64,000 bases of DNA from Novosphingobium resinovorum (lineage in GTDB: Bacteria; Pseudomonadota; Alphaproteobacteria; Sphingomonadales; Sphingomonadaceae), in contig NZ_CP017075.1 in assembly GCF_001742225.1 (NCBI RefSeq), positions 186,001 to 250,000 on the forward strand. The letters are read 5' to 3'. This document shows positions 52,113 to 62,385 of the stretch, piece after piece. The notes beneath the pieces are model-generated. The model worked only from the letters and a program-made list of their open reading frames with translations, was not told the DNA's origin and did not search any database. The position numbers and the translations under genes were made by a program. Position 1 is the stretch's first letter; every line of letters starts with the position of its first letter.

Positions 52113-53174
52113 ATGAACGGGATCAGCGAAGCACTGGCGGAGCTTGGGCAGGGCACCGCCCTCGCATCGGCGGTGGAGCCGGAGGCTGTGCAGGGCCAGG
52201 GCGAAAGGCATGACGGCCACACGCACGAAGCGGATTGCCTGAATTGCCGGACCCATCTGGTCGGTTCGCATTGCCATGCCTGTGGTCAGGCGGCGCACGT
52301 CCATCGTACGCTGGGCGCGTTCTTCCACGATCTGCTGCACGGGGTTTTCCATTTCGAGGGGAAAATCTGGCGCACTCTGCCGCTCCTGGCCTGGCGGCCG
52401 GGACGGCTGACCCGCGAATATATCGAGGGGCGTCGCGCCAGCTATGTGTCACCGATCGCGCTGTTCCTGTTTTGCGTCTTCCTCATGTTCGCGGTCTTTC
52501 ACGCGACCGAAGGGCATGAGGAGCCCGTAGCGCAGACCGCCGATTCCCAGGGTGTCGGAGACAGCATCAAGCGGCTCGAAGGCGAGATCGCCGGTGTTGA
52601 GGGCAAGAAAAAGGCCGCCGCCGCGCAAGGTCAACCGACGGCGCAATTCGAATACCAGTTGAAGGGGCAGCGCACGGCGCTCGACACCTTGCGTGATATC
52701 GAGGCGGAGGGCGTGGACCGGAAGGTGGATCCGACCCGCAAGGTCAGCGACATCCCCGCGCTCGACAAGGCGATCAAGAAGTTCCGCTCCAATCCCGATC
52801 TGGCGAGCTACAAGATCCAGACTTACGCCTACAAATACAGCTGGGCGCTGATCCCGATCTCGGTGCCGTTCCTGTGGCTGCTGTTTCCGTTCAGCCGACG
52901 CTTCCACCTTTACGATCACACGGTCTTCGTGACGTATTCGCTGTGTTTCATGACGCTGCTGGCGATCGTCGGCATGATTGCCGGGGCGATAGGCGTGGGC
53001 GGTCTGGTCGCGGCGCTGGTCCTGACTCCGCCGCTGCATATGTATCGGCAGTTGCGCGGGGCCTATGCCGTCGGCCGGGTCGGTGCCTTGTGGCGTACGG
53101 CGGTACTGCTCATCTTCGCCGCCATGGCGCTCGGGGTGTTCTTTACCCTGCTGATGGCACAGACGAGCATGTAG
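52113..53174 (+). CDS. DUF3667 zinc-ribbon membrane protein
   Basis: This 353-residue protein has an N-terminal zinc ribbon (C42, C45, C54, C57; CLNC and CHAC) and then a helical domain with WRTLPLLAWRPGRLTREYIEG RRASYVSP-type sequence, three or four transmembrane helices (about 111-130, 245-265, 270-310, 325-350) and a coiled, charged middle (about 145-220). It matches DUF3667, of unknown function. ATG 52113 was chosen after a GGGGGCG site; the frame begins eight codons earlier. Confidence 0.82.
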   Translation: MNGISEALAELGQGTALASAVEPEAVQGQGERHDGHTHEADCLNCRTHLVGSHCHACGQAAHVHRTLGAFFHDLLHGVFHFEGKIWRTLPLLAWRPGRLTREYIEGRRASYVSPIALFLFCVFLMFAVFHATEGHEEPVAQTADSQGVGDSIKRLEGEIAGVEGKKKAAAAQGQPTAQFEYQLKGQRTALDTLRDIEAEGVDRKVDPTRKVSDIPALDKAIKKFRSNPDLASYKIQTYAYKYSWALIPISVPFLWLLFPFSRRFHLYDHTVFVTYSLCFMTLLAIVGMIAGAIGVGGLVAALVLTPPLHMYRQLRGAYAVGRVGALWRTAVLLIFAAMALGVFFTLLMAQTSM

Positions 53175-53192
53175 GCCACGACAAGCCGGGCC

Positions 53193-53396
53193 TCAGTCGA
53201 TGATCTTGACCGCAAGGCACGGTTGGAATCTGCCGGCTTCGGGCTCTTCGCGATGCCACACGTCGATGACTTCGTAGTAGTGGAAGTATCCGTCCGCATC
53301 CCTGGCGATGGATTCGCCGACGCGGGGCAGGAAATCGAACCCTCCGGTGAAGAGCAATTGGTCGCCTTCGCCGTCATATATCTCGACCTGGGCCAT
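53193..53396 (-). CDS. Small hypothetical protein
   Basis: A 67-residue frame reads AQVEIYDGEGDQLLFTGGFD and continues with FLPRVGESIARDADGYFHYYEVIDVWHR. It is acidic, predicted mostly beta, and has no membrane segment. ATG 53396 follows GAGGGAGCG; the frame can start six codons earlier. It is not a recognised family to me. Convergence with DUF3667 and a good ribosome site support a real gene. Confidence 0.6.
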   Translation of the reverse strand: MAQVEIYDGEGDQLLFTGGFDFLPRVGESIARDADGYFHYYEVIDVWHREEPEAGRFQPCLAVKIID

Positions 53397-53502
53397 CGCT
53401 CCCTCGCGGTTCATGATTATCCGGCGTTACAATACCGCACTTGCGGCGGAGTGGGAACCTGATCGAACCGGAACACACCTTCATCCGGCCGCGACAAAGG
53501 AA

Positions 53503-53532
53503 AGGGGCGTCAGACTCGCATCTGACGCCCCT
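53503..53532 (-). terminator. Intrinsic terminator of ftsH
   Basis: AGGGGCGTCAGA (53503-53514) and TCTGACGCCCCT (53521-53532) form a perfect 12-bp stem with a 6-base loop. Read on the minus strand, it is followed by TTCCTTTG. It lies 38 bp past the ftsH stop. Confidence 0.85.
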
Positions 53533-53570
53533 CCTGCATTCTCCTTTGGGGAGAACCCTATCTTTTCCGC

Positions 53571-55499
<1,929 letters not shown>

Positions 55500-55621
55500 T
55501 TTGCGGGAATCCGTCCTTTCGCGCTCCAATGTAGGCGCATGGCGCTGAATCACAAGTTAGCGCGGGCAGGAGTAGCGTCGTTTCGGCGCGATATCCGCGG
55601 CGATGATCGTCCGGCGGTGTC

Positions 55622-56680
55622 TCAGGTGTTCACCGCGAGGCGGGAAAGCGGCAGTTCCAGCGTCATACGGGTGCCGCGCTCCCCGTTCTCCAGAGCAATC
55701 TGCCCTTCCAACTGCTGACTGAGAATGCGGGATATGCGTAAGCCGATCGACTGTGCCGAGACGGGGTCGAAACCCGGCGGCAAGCCGCATCCGTCATCCT
55801 CGACCCGCAGCAGCACATCGTCCTGGCGGCGCTCCAGGCGCACGGTGATGACGCCGCATGCGTCATCGGGAAAGCCGTGTTCGAGGGCATTGGCGATAGC
55901 CTCCGTCACGATCAGCGCGACCGGTACGGCGCTGTCGGGGCGCAGGGTGACGCCTTCCTGCGCTTCGACCTCGCAGGTGATCCCGGTCCGTGCACTCGAC
56001 GCCATGGTCTTGGCGCACACTTCGCCGAGGAAGCGGTCGAGCGGGACGAGGCGGCCGTCATGATGGTAGAGCTGGCGCTGGATATTGCCGATGACCTGAA
56101 GCCGTGCAGCCGCATCCGACAGTGCGCGGCGCGCGATAGGCTCGGTAAGGGTGCGCATCTGCAGGGACAGCACGGCCCCCACCATCTGCAGGTTGTTGCC
56201 GACGCGGTGCTGCATCTCCTGGAACAGCAGTTCGGCGCGCTCGGCCAGCTGGCGGCGTTCCTCGGCGAGGGCGCGCACTTCCTCGCGGGCGCAGTGGAGG
56301 CGGTGGTTGGCAGCCTGCATGAAGTGGACGAGGGCGATATCGACCACCACGACGCCGGTGTAGAACAGCATCGCGGTCAATGTGCCGTGGTCAAAGGCGA
56401 AGGCCATCCGCGGCGGGATGAAGACGTACCAGGCGAACAGCCCGCACAGGATCGCGGCAAGGACGCCCGGGCGCGGTCCGAACAGGAACGAGCTGAGGAT
56501 GACGGCCGGAAAGAAGGTCAGGAACGGGTAGCCCGGCGGGAATGCGGCATCGAGCACCCAGCGCAGCCAGAAGGCGAACAAGCAGAGCGCAGCGGTGGTG
56601 ACGTAACGTACCAGAGGCCGGTCGGGAAGGAAGGGCAGGCGTTCGGTGAATCGGCTCGGACTGTTCAACGCGGACCTCAA
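55622..56680 (-). CDS. Sensor histidine kinase (HWE/HisKA_2-type) with DUF4118 membrane domain
   Basis: This 352-residue membrane kinase has an N-terminal block of about four helices matching DUF4118 (about 22-120), a short coiled linker, then HisKA_2 with the phospho-accepting H158 in EMQHRVGNNLQM, and an ATPase domain with ALIVTEAIANALEHGF (N box) and VEDDGCGLP. No response regulator is adjacent, so its partner is elsewhere. It follows ftsH upstream on the same strand with a 122-bp gap. Relatives control general stress or light responses in alphaproteobacteria. Confidence 0.88.
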   Translation of the reverse strand: MRSALNSPSRFTERLPFLPDRPLVRYVTTAALCLFAFWLRWVLDAAFPPGYPFLTFFPAVILSSFLFGPRPGVLAAILCGLFAWYVFIPPRMAFAFDHGTLTAMLFYTGVVVVDIALVHFMQAANHRLHCAREEVRALAEERRQLAERAELLFQEMQHRVGNNLQMVGAVLSLQMRTLTEPIARRALSDAAARLQVIGNIQRQLYHHDGRLVPLDRFLGEVCAKTMASSARTGITCEVEAQEGVTLRPDSAVPVALIVTEAIANALEHGFPDDACGVITVRLERRQDDVLLRVEDDGCGLPPGFDPVSAQSIGLRISRILSQQLEGQIALENGERGTRMTLELPLSRLAVNT

Positions 56681-56767
56681 TCACCTTTGCGCGATCCATT
56701 CGCATGACTGGTATCGCATGGGTGAGACGCGCGAAAGGGAGGGCAGTTCCGATGTTGGGGAAAGGCG

Positions 56768-57215
56768 TCAGCGGCGGACGAGCTGGTAGTCGCCTGCGTC
56801 GTCGATCTGCGCCGCTCAACCGGGATAGACGACGATCGTGGTCTCCTCGATGATGGCAGGCCCGGCGATCGCCATGCCGGGCAGGAGATCGCGTCCGAAG
56901 TGGATCGGCATTTGCGCAACGCCCCGGCCGAGGTTGGCGCGGCGATGGCGGGAAGTGCGAGGGGCCACACCGCCGCGCGAACGGGTGGCTGCCGCCCGCA
57001 AAGCCTTCCACGGTAGACAGGATGCCCGGCATGACGAGGGCATCGGTGACGGTCGGCTCCGTGCCGCCGCGCCCGTAGCAGATGGTCCGGACTCCGAGCC
57101 GGCCGAGCGCGGGCCGACCTGCAGCGTGCCGGAGTTGACGTGGCAGATCGAGCCGCCGCCTGCACCCAGCGTCTCCACTTTCACCATGGGCACGCCGATC
57201 AGGTAGCGGTGGTGC
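56768..57215 (-). pseudogene. Decayed hydantoinase/oxoprolinase A-type gene (hyuA-like)
   Basis: Fragments in different frames match the HyuA family: PMVKVETLGAGGGSICHV and LQVGPRSAG near 57110-57195, a frame-shifted TDALVMPGIL block near 57020-57050, and the C-terminal GMAIAGPAIIEETTIVVYPG. An in-frame TGA (56816-56818) interrupts the end: YPG-stop-AAQIDDAGDYQLVRR, with a normal stop at 56768-56770. The whole family is about 680 residues; most of the middle is deleted. The locus cannot encode a working enzyme. Confidence 0.75.
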
Positions 57216-58071
57216 ATGCCCGTCAGCACCCTGCCGTACTTGGCGCGCGCCGCTTCGAGGTTGACGTATTCGTCGAGGACGTCCTTCTTCACGGCCTTGG
57301 GATCGCGCTGCAGCGCCGGGCCGAAGCCGCCGCCGCACAGGCCGCTCATGGGGTGCTCGACCGAGACCATCCCCGCCATTGCCGAAGTGTGCCTGAGCAA
57401 CTGCTTGACGTTGAGCGACCCCGGCGTCCGGCCATTTAGCCACTTCCTCGCGCACGCGCCGCTCGGTCTGGGCGATGGACTGGTTGATCGCCGCGCGGGC
57501 GACCTGTGACCCCCCACCGGGCCACGAGCGCGTTAAGCATCCCCACCGCGTGCCGGACCCCGCGGATCATCGCCGCGAGGTCTCCGGCCAAGCTCGGGAA
57601 GCGGTTGTTGCGTACCACGGTATCGAACACGTCGCGGCGCAGGCTGCCCCGGTGGACCAGTTTGAGGCAGGGATAGATCACGCCTTCACGAACAGGTCGG
57701 CGGCGTCGAGCGAGAACCCGCCGGGGTTCTTGTCGCCGGCATCACCCTGGTGCGCTTGCGGGGTCTGGATGCAGACGAGTTCGCCGTTCCCGTCGTAGAC
57801 CGGTCCATAGACGCATTAGTCCGTCAGGTGGCCACCGCCATGGTCGGGGTCGTTGGCGAGGAACACGTCGCCCGCCCCCAGTCGTAGCGCTCCCGGTTCA
57901 TCAGGACCCAGCGCGTCTCCATCTGGTTCACGAAAGTGAGGTGCGGCGTGCCTACGGCCCCCATCGCGAGTTGGCGCTTACGCATCGACGATCGCGGCAT
58001 TGCGCTCGTTCGACTGGTGATGATCGGCGAGCTTGCCGCCCGGCCAGCCTGCGGTTCAACTCATAGGACAT
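57195..58071 (-). pseudogene. Decayed hydantoinase/oxoprolinase B-type gene (hyuB-like)
   Basis: Reading from the ATG at 58071 the pieces are MSYELNRRLAG, then after a frameshift ADHHQSNERNAAIVDA, DVFLANDPDHGGGHLTD (about 57810-57860), VYDGNGELVCIQTPQAHQGD, RRDVFDTVVRNNRFPSLAGD (about 57580-57640) and FGPALQRDPKAVKKDVLDEY (about 57260-57320). At least three frame changes and one stop separate them. The pieces follow the HyuB order, so it is a genuine remnant with large deletions. It directly precedes the hyuA remnant on the same strand. Confidence 0.78.
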
Positions 58072-58213
58072 GCCTGCCTCTTCCTCCTCCCTGACGGGCC
58101 GGGGATACGTGCGGGCGCGATTGTCTTCTCGACAAAGCGCGCCGGGCGGCGTGCATTTTACGAAAGGCGGCGCTATCGGCCAGGCCTGCCAGTGTATCGG
58201 AGCCTATCCCGCG

Positions 58214-59395
58214 ATGAAGACGAGACCCCGCATCCATCCCGTCTACGCCGAAATGGGCACGACGGTGTTCGAGCGGATGTCCGCGCTCGCCCGCGAGACC
58301 GGCGCGATCAATCTCGGGCAGGGCTTCCCCGATGGCCCGCCACCTGCGCCCCTGCTGGAAGCAGCGGCGCGGGCGCTACATGAACAGTCGAACCAGTACC
58401 CGCCGAGTGTCGGGCTTCCCGCGCTGCGCGAGGCCGTCTGCGCCCACTATGCGCTCACGCAGGGGCTGGCACTCGCGCCCTCGGAGGTCGTCGTCACGTC
58501 CGGCGCCACCGAGGCCATCGCCGCCGCAGTGCTGGCGCTGGTGTCGGAGGGCGACGAGGTGATCCTGTTTCAGCCTGCTTACGACGCCTATGCGCCAATG
58601 GTGCGGCGGGCTGGAGGCTTACCCGTCTCGGTCCTGCTGCAACCGCCGCATTTCCGTTACGATGCGGCGGCGCTGGAGGCGGCGGTGACGCCCCGGACAC
58701 GCGCGATCATGCTCAACGATCCGCTCAATCCCGCCGGCACCGTGGCGAGCGCCGATGAGCTTGAGATGATCGCGCGGTTCTGCACCAGGCACGATCTTGT
58801 CGCCATCTGCGACGAGGTGTGGGAGCAGGTGCGCTTCGACGGCGCGGCGCATCGCTCGCTGATGGCCTGCGAAGGCATGGCGGAGCGGGTCGTGAAGATC
58901 GGCTCGGCGGGTAAGATCTTCGGCCTTACCGGCTGGAAGATCGGCTGGATGGCCGCGAAAAGAGACCTCGGTTCTGCGCTCGCGCGGGTGCACCAGTTCC
59001 TCACGTTCACGACGGCGGTGCCGCTTCAATGGGCTGTCGCCGAAGGACTGGAGCGGGCGGACATTCTCGATGGATTGCACGCCGACTGGGCGGCTTCCCG
59101 TGCCCGGCTCAAGGCGGGGTTGGAGGCGGCGGGGCTAACCGTCCTGCCTAACGCGGCGACGTGGTTCCTGTGCATCGACCTCGCCGCATCCGGCATCGCT
59201 CTGACCGACCGCGAATTCAGCGAGCGGGCGCTGCGCGAGGCGGGCGTGGCTACGGTTCCGGTCAGCGCCTTGTATGAGAGCGGCCAGAACGGGCAAGGCG
59301 CGCCGAGCCATATCGTGCGCCTGTGCTTCACCAAGCCCGACGACGTGCTCGACGAGGCGCTGGAGCGGATCTCCGCATGGGTGCGCGGCCTGTGA
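58214..59395 (+). CDS. PLP-dependent aminotransferase, class I/II
   Basis: This 393-residue enzyme has the class I/II fold with INLGQGFPDGPPP near the start, the cofactor-binding DPLNPAGTV (N of NPxG-type) and CDEVWEQ, and the Schiff-base Lys in SAGKIFGLTGWKIGW. The closest recognisable group is YbdL/methionine and kynurenine aminotransferase-like. ATG 58214 was chosen where conserved sequence begins. It lies between the decayed hydantoinase genes and a GNAT gene, whose GTG start overlaps its stop (GTGA). Confidence 0.93.
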   Translation: MKTRPRIHPVYAEMGTTVFERMSALARETGAINLGQGFPDGPPPAPLLEAAARALHEQSNQYPPSVGLPALREAVCAHYALTQGLALAPSEVVVTSGATEAIAAAVLALVSEGDEVILFQPAYDAYAPMVRRAGGLPVSVLLQPPHFRYDAAALEAAVTPRTRAIMLNDPLNPAGTVASADELEMIARFCTRHDLVAICDEVWEQVRFDGAAHRSLMACEGMAERVVKIGSAGKIFGLTGWKIGWMAAKRDLGSALARVHQFLTFTTAVPLQWAVAEGLERADILDGLHADWAASRARLKAGLEAAGLTVLPNAATWFLCIDLAASGIALTDREFSERALREAGVATVPVSALYESGQNGQGAPSHIVRLCFTKPDDVLDEALERISAWVRGL

Positions 59396-59898
59396 GCGTC
59401 CTGCGCTGGCGTCCGATGCGCGCCGAAGACATCGACGGCGTCGTGGATGTGGCGCGCACGGCGTTCCCCGACCATTTCGAGGCGCGGGCGTGTTTCGCCG
59501 AGCGGTTCGCGCTGTTCGCGCCGGGCTGCTTCGTGCTGGCGGATCCGGTGACGGCAGGCGTGAAAGGTTACCTCGTCGCTTATCCGTGGCCGCTTGGGGC
59601 CATCCCTCCACTCGACAGTCTGCTCGGCACGTTGCCGGACGAGCGCGAGGCGTTCTACCTTCATGATCTTGCCCTGCATCCGGACGCGCGCGGACTGGGA
59701 CATGCAGGTCCCGCAGTACGGCGGCTTTTCAAGGGCCTGCGCGCGCTTGGCGGGCAGGAGGTTGCGCTGGTTTCGGTCAACGACACCCTGGCGTTCTGGC
59801 GGGGTCAGGGCTTTGCGGCGGTCGCCGCAGACGATGCTTTGCGCCGCAAGCTCTCCAGCTACGGGCCGGACGCGCGGTACATGCGCCGCGCGATCTGA
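59392..59898 (+). CDS. GNAT-family N-acetyltransferase
   Basis: This roughly 168-residue protein has a GNAT pattern: LRWRPMRAEDIDGVVDVARTAFP at the start, then FYLHDLALHPDARGLGHAGPAVRRL, where the R/Q-x-x-G-x-G/A acetyl-CoA loop is replaced by RGLGHAG, and a final VSVNDTLAFWRGQGF. GTG 59392 overlaps the aminotransferase stop, suggesting coupling; ATG 59377 is an alternative. The acceptor substrate is unknown. Confidence 0.85.
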   Translation: MSVLRWRPMRAEDIDGVVDVARTAFPDHFEARACFAERFALFAPGCFVLADPVTAGVKGYLVAYPWPLGAIPPLDSLLGTLPDEREAFYLHDLALHPDARGLGHAGPAVRRLFKGLRALGGQEVALVSVNDTLAFWRGQGFAAVAADDALRRKLSSYGPDARYMRRAI

Positions 59899-59997
59899 AG
59901 GCGCTTCTCCGTCTGCCGGAGAGCGATGAAATCAGGGGCTTGACGCCATGCTGCGCTGCGGCATCCTTCGTCCTTTCCAGACACCGGTGGGGGCCAG

Positions 59998-61491
59998 ATG
60001 GATCACGCACAGACGCACGCAACTGGGGACGGCACCCTCTGGAACGCGGACCTTGCGCCCACTGATGCAACGCAGCGAAACTGGCGCTGGTGGCACTTCG
60101 CGGCGCTGTGGGTGGGCATGGTGGTCGCCGTTCCGACGTGGATGCTTGCTGCCGGTCTGATCGAGCAGGGCATGTCGGCGACGCAGGCGGCGCTGACGGT
60201 GGTGCTGGGCAATGTCGTGATCCTCGTGCCGATGCTGCTGATCGGGCATTCCGGAACGCGCTACGGCGTGCCTTTCGCGGTACTGGTGCGGGCCTCCTTC
60301 GGCACCGTGGGCGCGCGGTTGCCTGCGCTCGCCCGCGCGCTTGTCGCTTGTGGATGGTACGGTATCCAGACGTGGATCGGCGGAGAGGCCCTGCTGACCC
60401 TGCTCGGCATTTTCCTCGGGGCGGACCTTCGAGGCCCGCCGCTGCCGTTCTTCGGGATCGGGCTGGGCCAGCTGCTGGCCTTCATGGCGTTCTGGCTGGT
60501 GCAACTGCTGTTCGTGCGCAAGGGCCTGCTGACGATCCGGCGGCTGGAGACCTGGACCGCGCCGCTCAAGATCGTGGCGTGCGTGGCGCTGCTGTGGTGG
60601 GCGATCGATGCGGCCGGCGGGATCGGCCCGATCTTCTCGGCGCCGTCCGCCTTCGGGCCGGGCGGAGCGAAGGAAGGGCAGTTCTGGGCGGTCTGGCTTC
60701 CGTCGATGACCGCCATGGTCGGGTTCTGGGGCACGCTGGCGCTCAACATTCCGGACTTCACTCGCTTTGCGAAGACCCAGCGAGACCAGATGATCGGCCA
60801 GACGCTCGGCCTGCCGCCGACGATGGGACTGATCGCGCTGATCAGTGTGATGACCACTTCGGCGACCGTGGTGATCTACGGTCATGCGATCTGGGACCCG
60901 GTAGCGCTGGCGGGCACGCTGTCGGGGCCGTTCGTGCTGCTGGGGCTGATCGTGATCGCGGTCGATACGGTGTCGTGCAACATCGCGGCGAACCTGGTGT
61001 GCTCGGCCTATGACTTCGCCTCGCTGAGCCCTTCGCGCATTTCCTACCGCACCGGCGCGTTGATCACGGCGGTGATCGGCCTCGTCATCATGCCGTGGAA
61101 GCTGATGGCCAGTACCGATGGCTACATCTTCACGTGGCTGACCGGCTACGGCGCGCTGCTCGGGCCGATCACCGGCATCCTGATCGCCGACTACTGGCTG
61201 GTGCGCGAGACGAAGCTGGACGTCGAGGGCCTCTACAGCGAGACCGGCCCTTACGTGTACGGCAATGGCTGGAACCCGCGCGCGCTGATCGCGCTGGCGC
61301 TGGGTATCGCGCCGAATGTGCCGGGCTTCCTCAAGGTTTCGGCGCCGGGCCTGTTCGGCGGCTTCGGCGAGGTATGGTCTGTGATCTATACATATGCGTG
61401 GTTCGTCGGCGTGGGTGTTGCGCTGGCGTCCTATGCGCTGATGATGCGCGGCCGCGGCGCGCCTTTGATGCTGGAGCCGCAGACGGCCTGA
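59998..61491 (+). CDS. NCS1-family nucleobase/hydantoin/allantoin permease
   Basis: This 497-residue membrane protein has about twelve helices and NCS1 features: NWRWWHFAALWVGMVVAVPTWMLAAGL opening, GCGW-like segment ALVACGWYGIQTWIGGEAL, and ALNIPDFTRFAKTQRDQMIGQ. Members move allantoin, cytosine, uracil or hydantoins with Na+ or H+. It lies beside hydantoinase-like remnants, which suggests a former hydantoin or related ring-compound pathway. It is intact, so it may now serve another substrate, for example purine bases. Its stop is only 4 bp from the convergent SDR stop. Confidence 0.9.
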   Translation: MDHAQTHATGDGTLWNADLAPTDATQRNWRWWHFAALWVGMVVAVPTWMLAAGLIEQGMSATQAALTVVLGNVVILVPMLLIGHSGTRYGVPFAVLVRASFGTVGARLPALARALVACGWYGIQTWIGGEALLTLLGIFLGADLRGPPLPFFGIGLGQLLAFMAFWLVQLLFVRKGLLTIRRLETWTAPLKIVACVALLWWAIDAAGGIGPIFSAPSAFGPGGAKEGQFWAVWLPSMTAMVGFWGTLALNIPDFTRFAKTQRDQMIGQTLGLPPTMGLIALISVMTTSATVVIYGHAIWDPVALAGTLSGPFVLLGLIVIAVDTVSCNIAANLVCSAYDFASLSPSRISYRTGALITAVIGLVIMPWKLMASTDGYIFTWLTGYGALLGPITGILIADYWLVRETKLDVEGLYSETGPYVYGNGWNPRALIALALGIAPNVPGFLKVSAPGLFGGFGEVWSVIYTYAWFVGVGVALASYALMMRGRGAPLMLEPQTA

Positions 61492-61495
61492 TATT

Positions 61496-62236
61496 TCAGG
61501 CGTTCAGGCCGCCGTTTACGCTCAGAACCTGCCCGGTGATCCGCCGCGCCCCGTCACCGCACAGGAACAGCGCCAGGGGAGCGATGTCCTCGGCGGTGGG
61601 GAGGCCGAGGCCCGCCCGCTGCGCTGCGCTGGCCATGCGTTCGGAACCCATGCGCTGCGCGCTCTCGCTGCCTTCGACATAGCTCGGCGAGATGACGTGA
61701 GCGCGGATACCGTCGCGCGCGGCCTCGACGGCGAAGTTGCGGATGAAACCTATGGTCCCGGCCCGTGCTGCGCCGATCAGCGTCTGGCGCGGCGCCGCAT
61801 AGATACCCGCATCCGAAACGAAGGCGATCAGCGTTCCGCCCTGCTGCGCCAGAAGTTCGTAGGCGGCATGGGCCAGCCGCTCGATCCAGCCGACCGAGAC
61901 CTTGAGGAAATCGCCGAATACTCCCGGCGAAGTGCCGGGAAACAGGCCGGTTATGCCCTGGGGGCCGGTCGCGGTGCAGTCGATCACCGCGTCGATGCGG
62001 CCGTATTGCTCGGCCACTTCGGCAACGAGGACTTCGGCGGCGTCCTCCGCCCATATGTCGGCAGCGAAGCCGTCTATCGTACCGAAGTCGGAGAGATCGA
62101 CCACCATGTCCTGCAGCTTCTCGGGACTGCGGCCGTGAAGCGCGACTTTCCAGCCCTGATCCAGAGCCAGGCGGGCAATGGCGCTGCCGATGGAGCCGGA
62201 GCCACCGGCGATGAGGAGAACGCGGGTCTCGGTCAT
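61496..62236 (-). CDS. SDR-like protein with altered catalytic residues
   Basis: This 246-residue Rossmann protein has the nucleotide loop GGSGSIGSAIA and the C-terminal SDR ending ITGQVLSVNGGLNA. The usual Tyr-x-x-x-Lys pair is not seen: the aligned stretch reads TLIGAARAG, where relatives have xxYxASKAG, so Tyr becomes Ile and Lys becomes Arg. Oxidoreductase activity is therefore doubtful; a binding or regulatory role is possible. ATG 62236 was chosen over 62254. It is convergent with the permease gene. Confidence 0.82.
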   Translation of the reverse strand: MTETRVLLIAGGSGSIGSAIARLALDQGWKVALHGRSPEKLQDMVVDLSDFGTIDGFAADIWAEDAAEVLVAEVAEQYGRIDAVIDCTATGPQGITGLFPGTSPGVFGDFLKVSVGWIERLAHAAYELLAQQGGTLIAFVSDAGIYAAPRQTLIGAARAGTIGFIRNFAVEAARDGIRAHVISPSYVEGSESAQRMGSERMASAAQRAGLGLPTAEDIAPLALFLCGDGARRITGQVLSVNGGLNA

Positions 62237-62251
62237 GCGCTCTCGTTCTGA

Positions 62252-62377
62252 CATCCTCCCCGTTGCATCGCAATGGGGAGGGGGACCGCCGCGAAGCGGG
62301 GGTGGAGGGGGAAAGCACTACCCCCTCCGTCAGCGCTTCGCGCTGCCACCTCCCCATCGCCGCGCGACAGGGAGGAT
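62252..62377. repeat. Inverted intergenic repeat, family G
   Basis: The left part (from 62252, CATCCTCCCCGTTGCATCGC...) and the right part (to about 62377, ...GCGCGACAGGGAGGAT) are inverted, with GGGGGTGGAGGGGG against CCCCCTCC near the centre. It lies between the SDR start and the dnaB stop. Confidence 0.78.
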
Positions 62378-62385
62378 TTGCGCGG

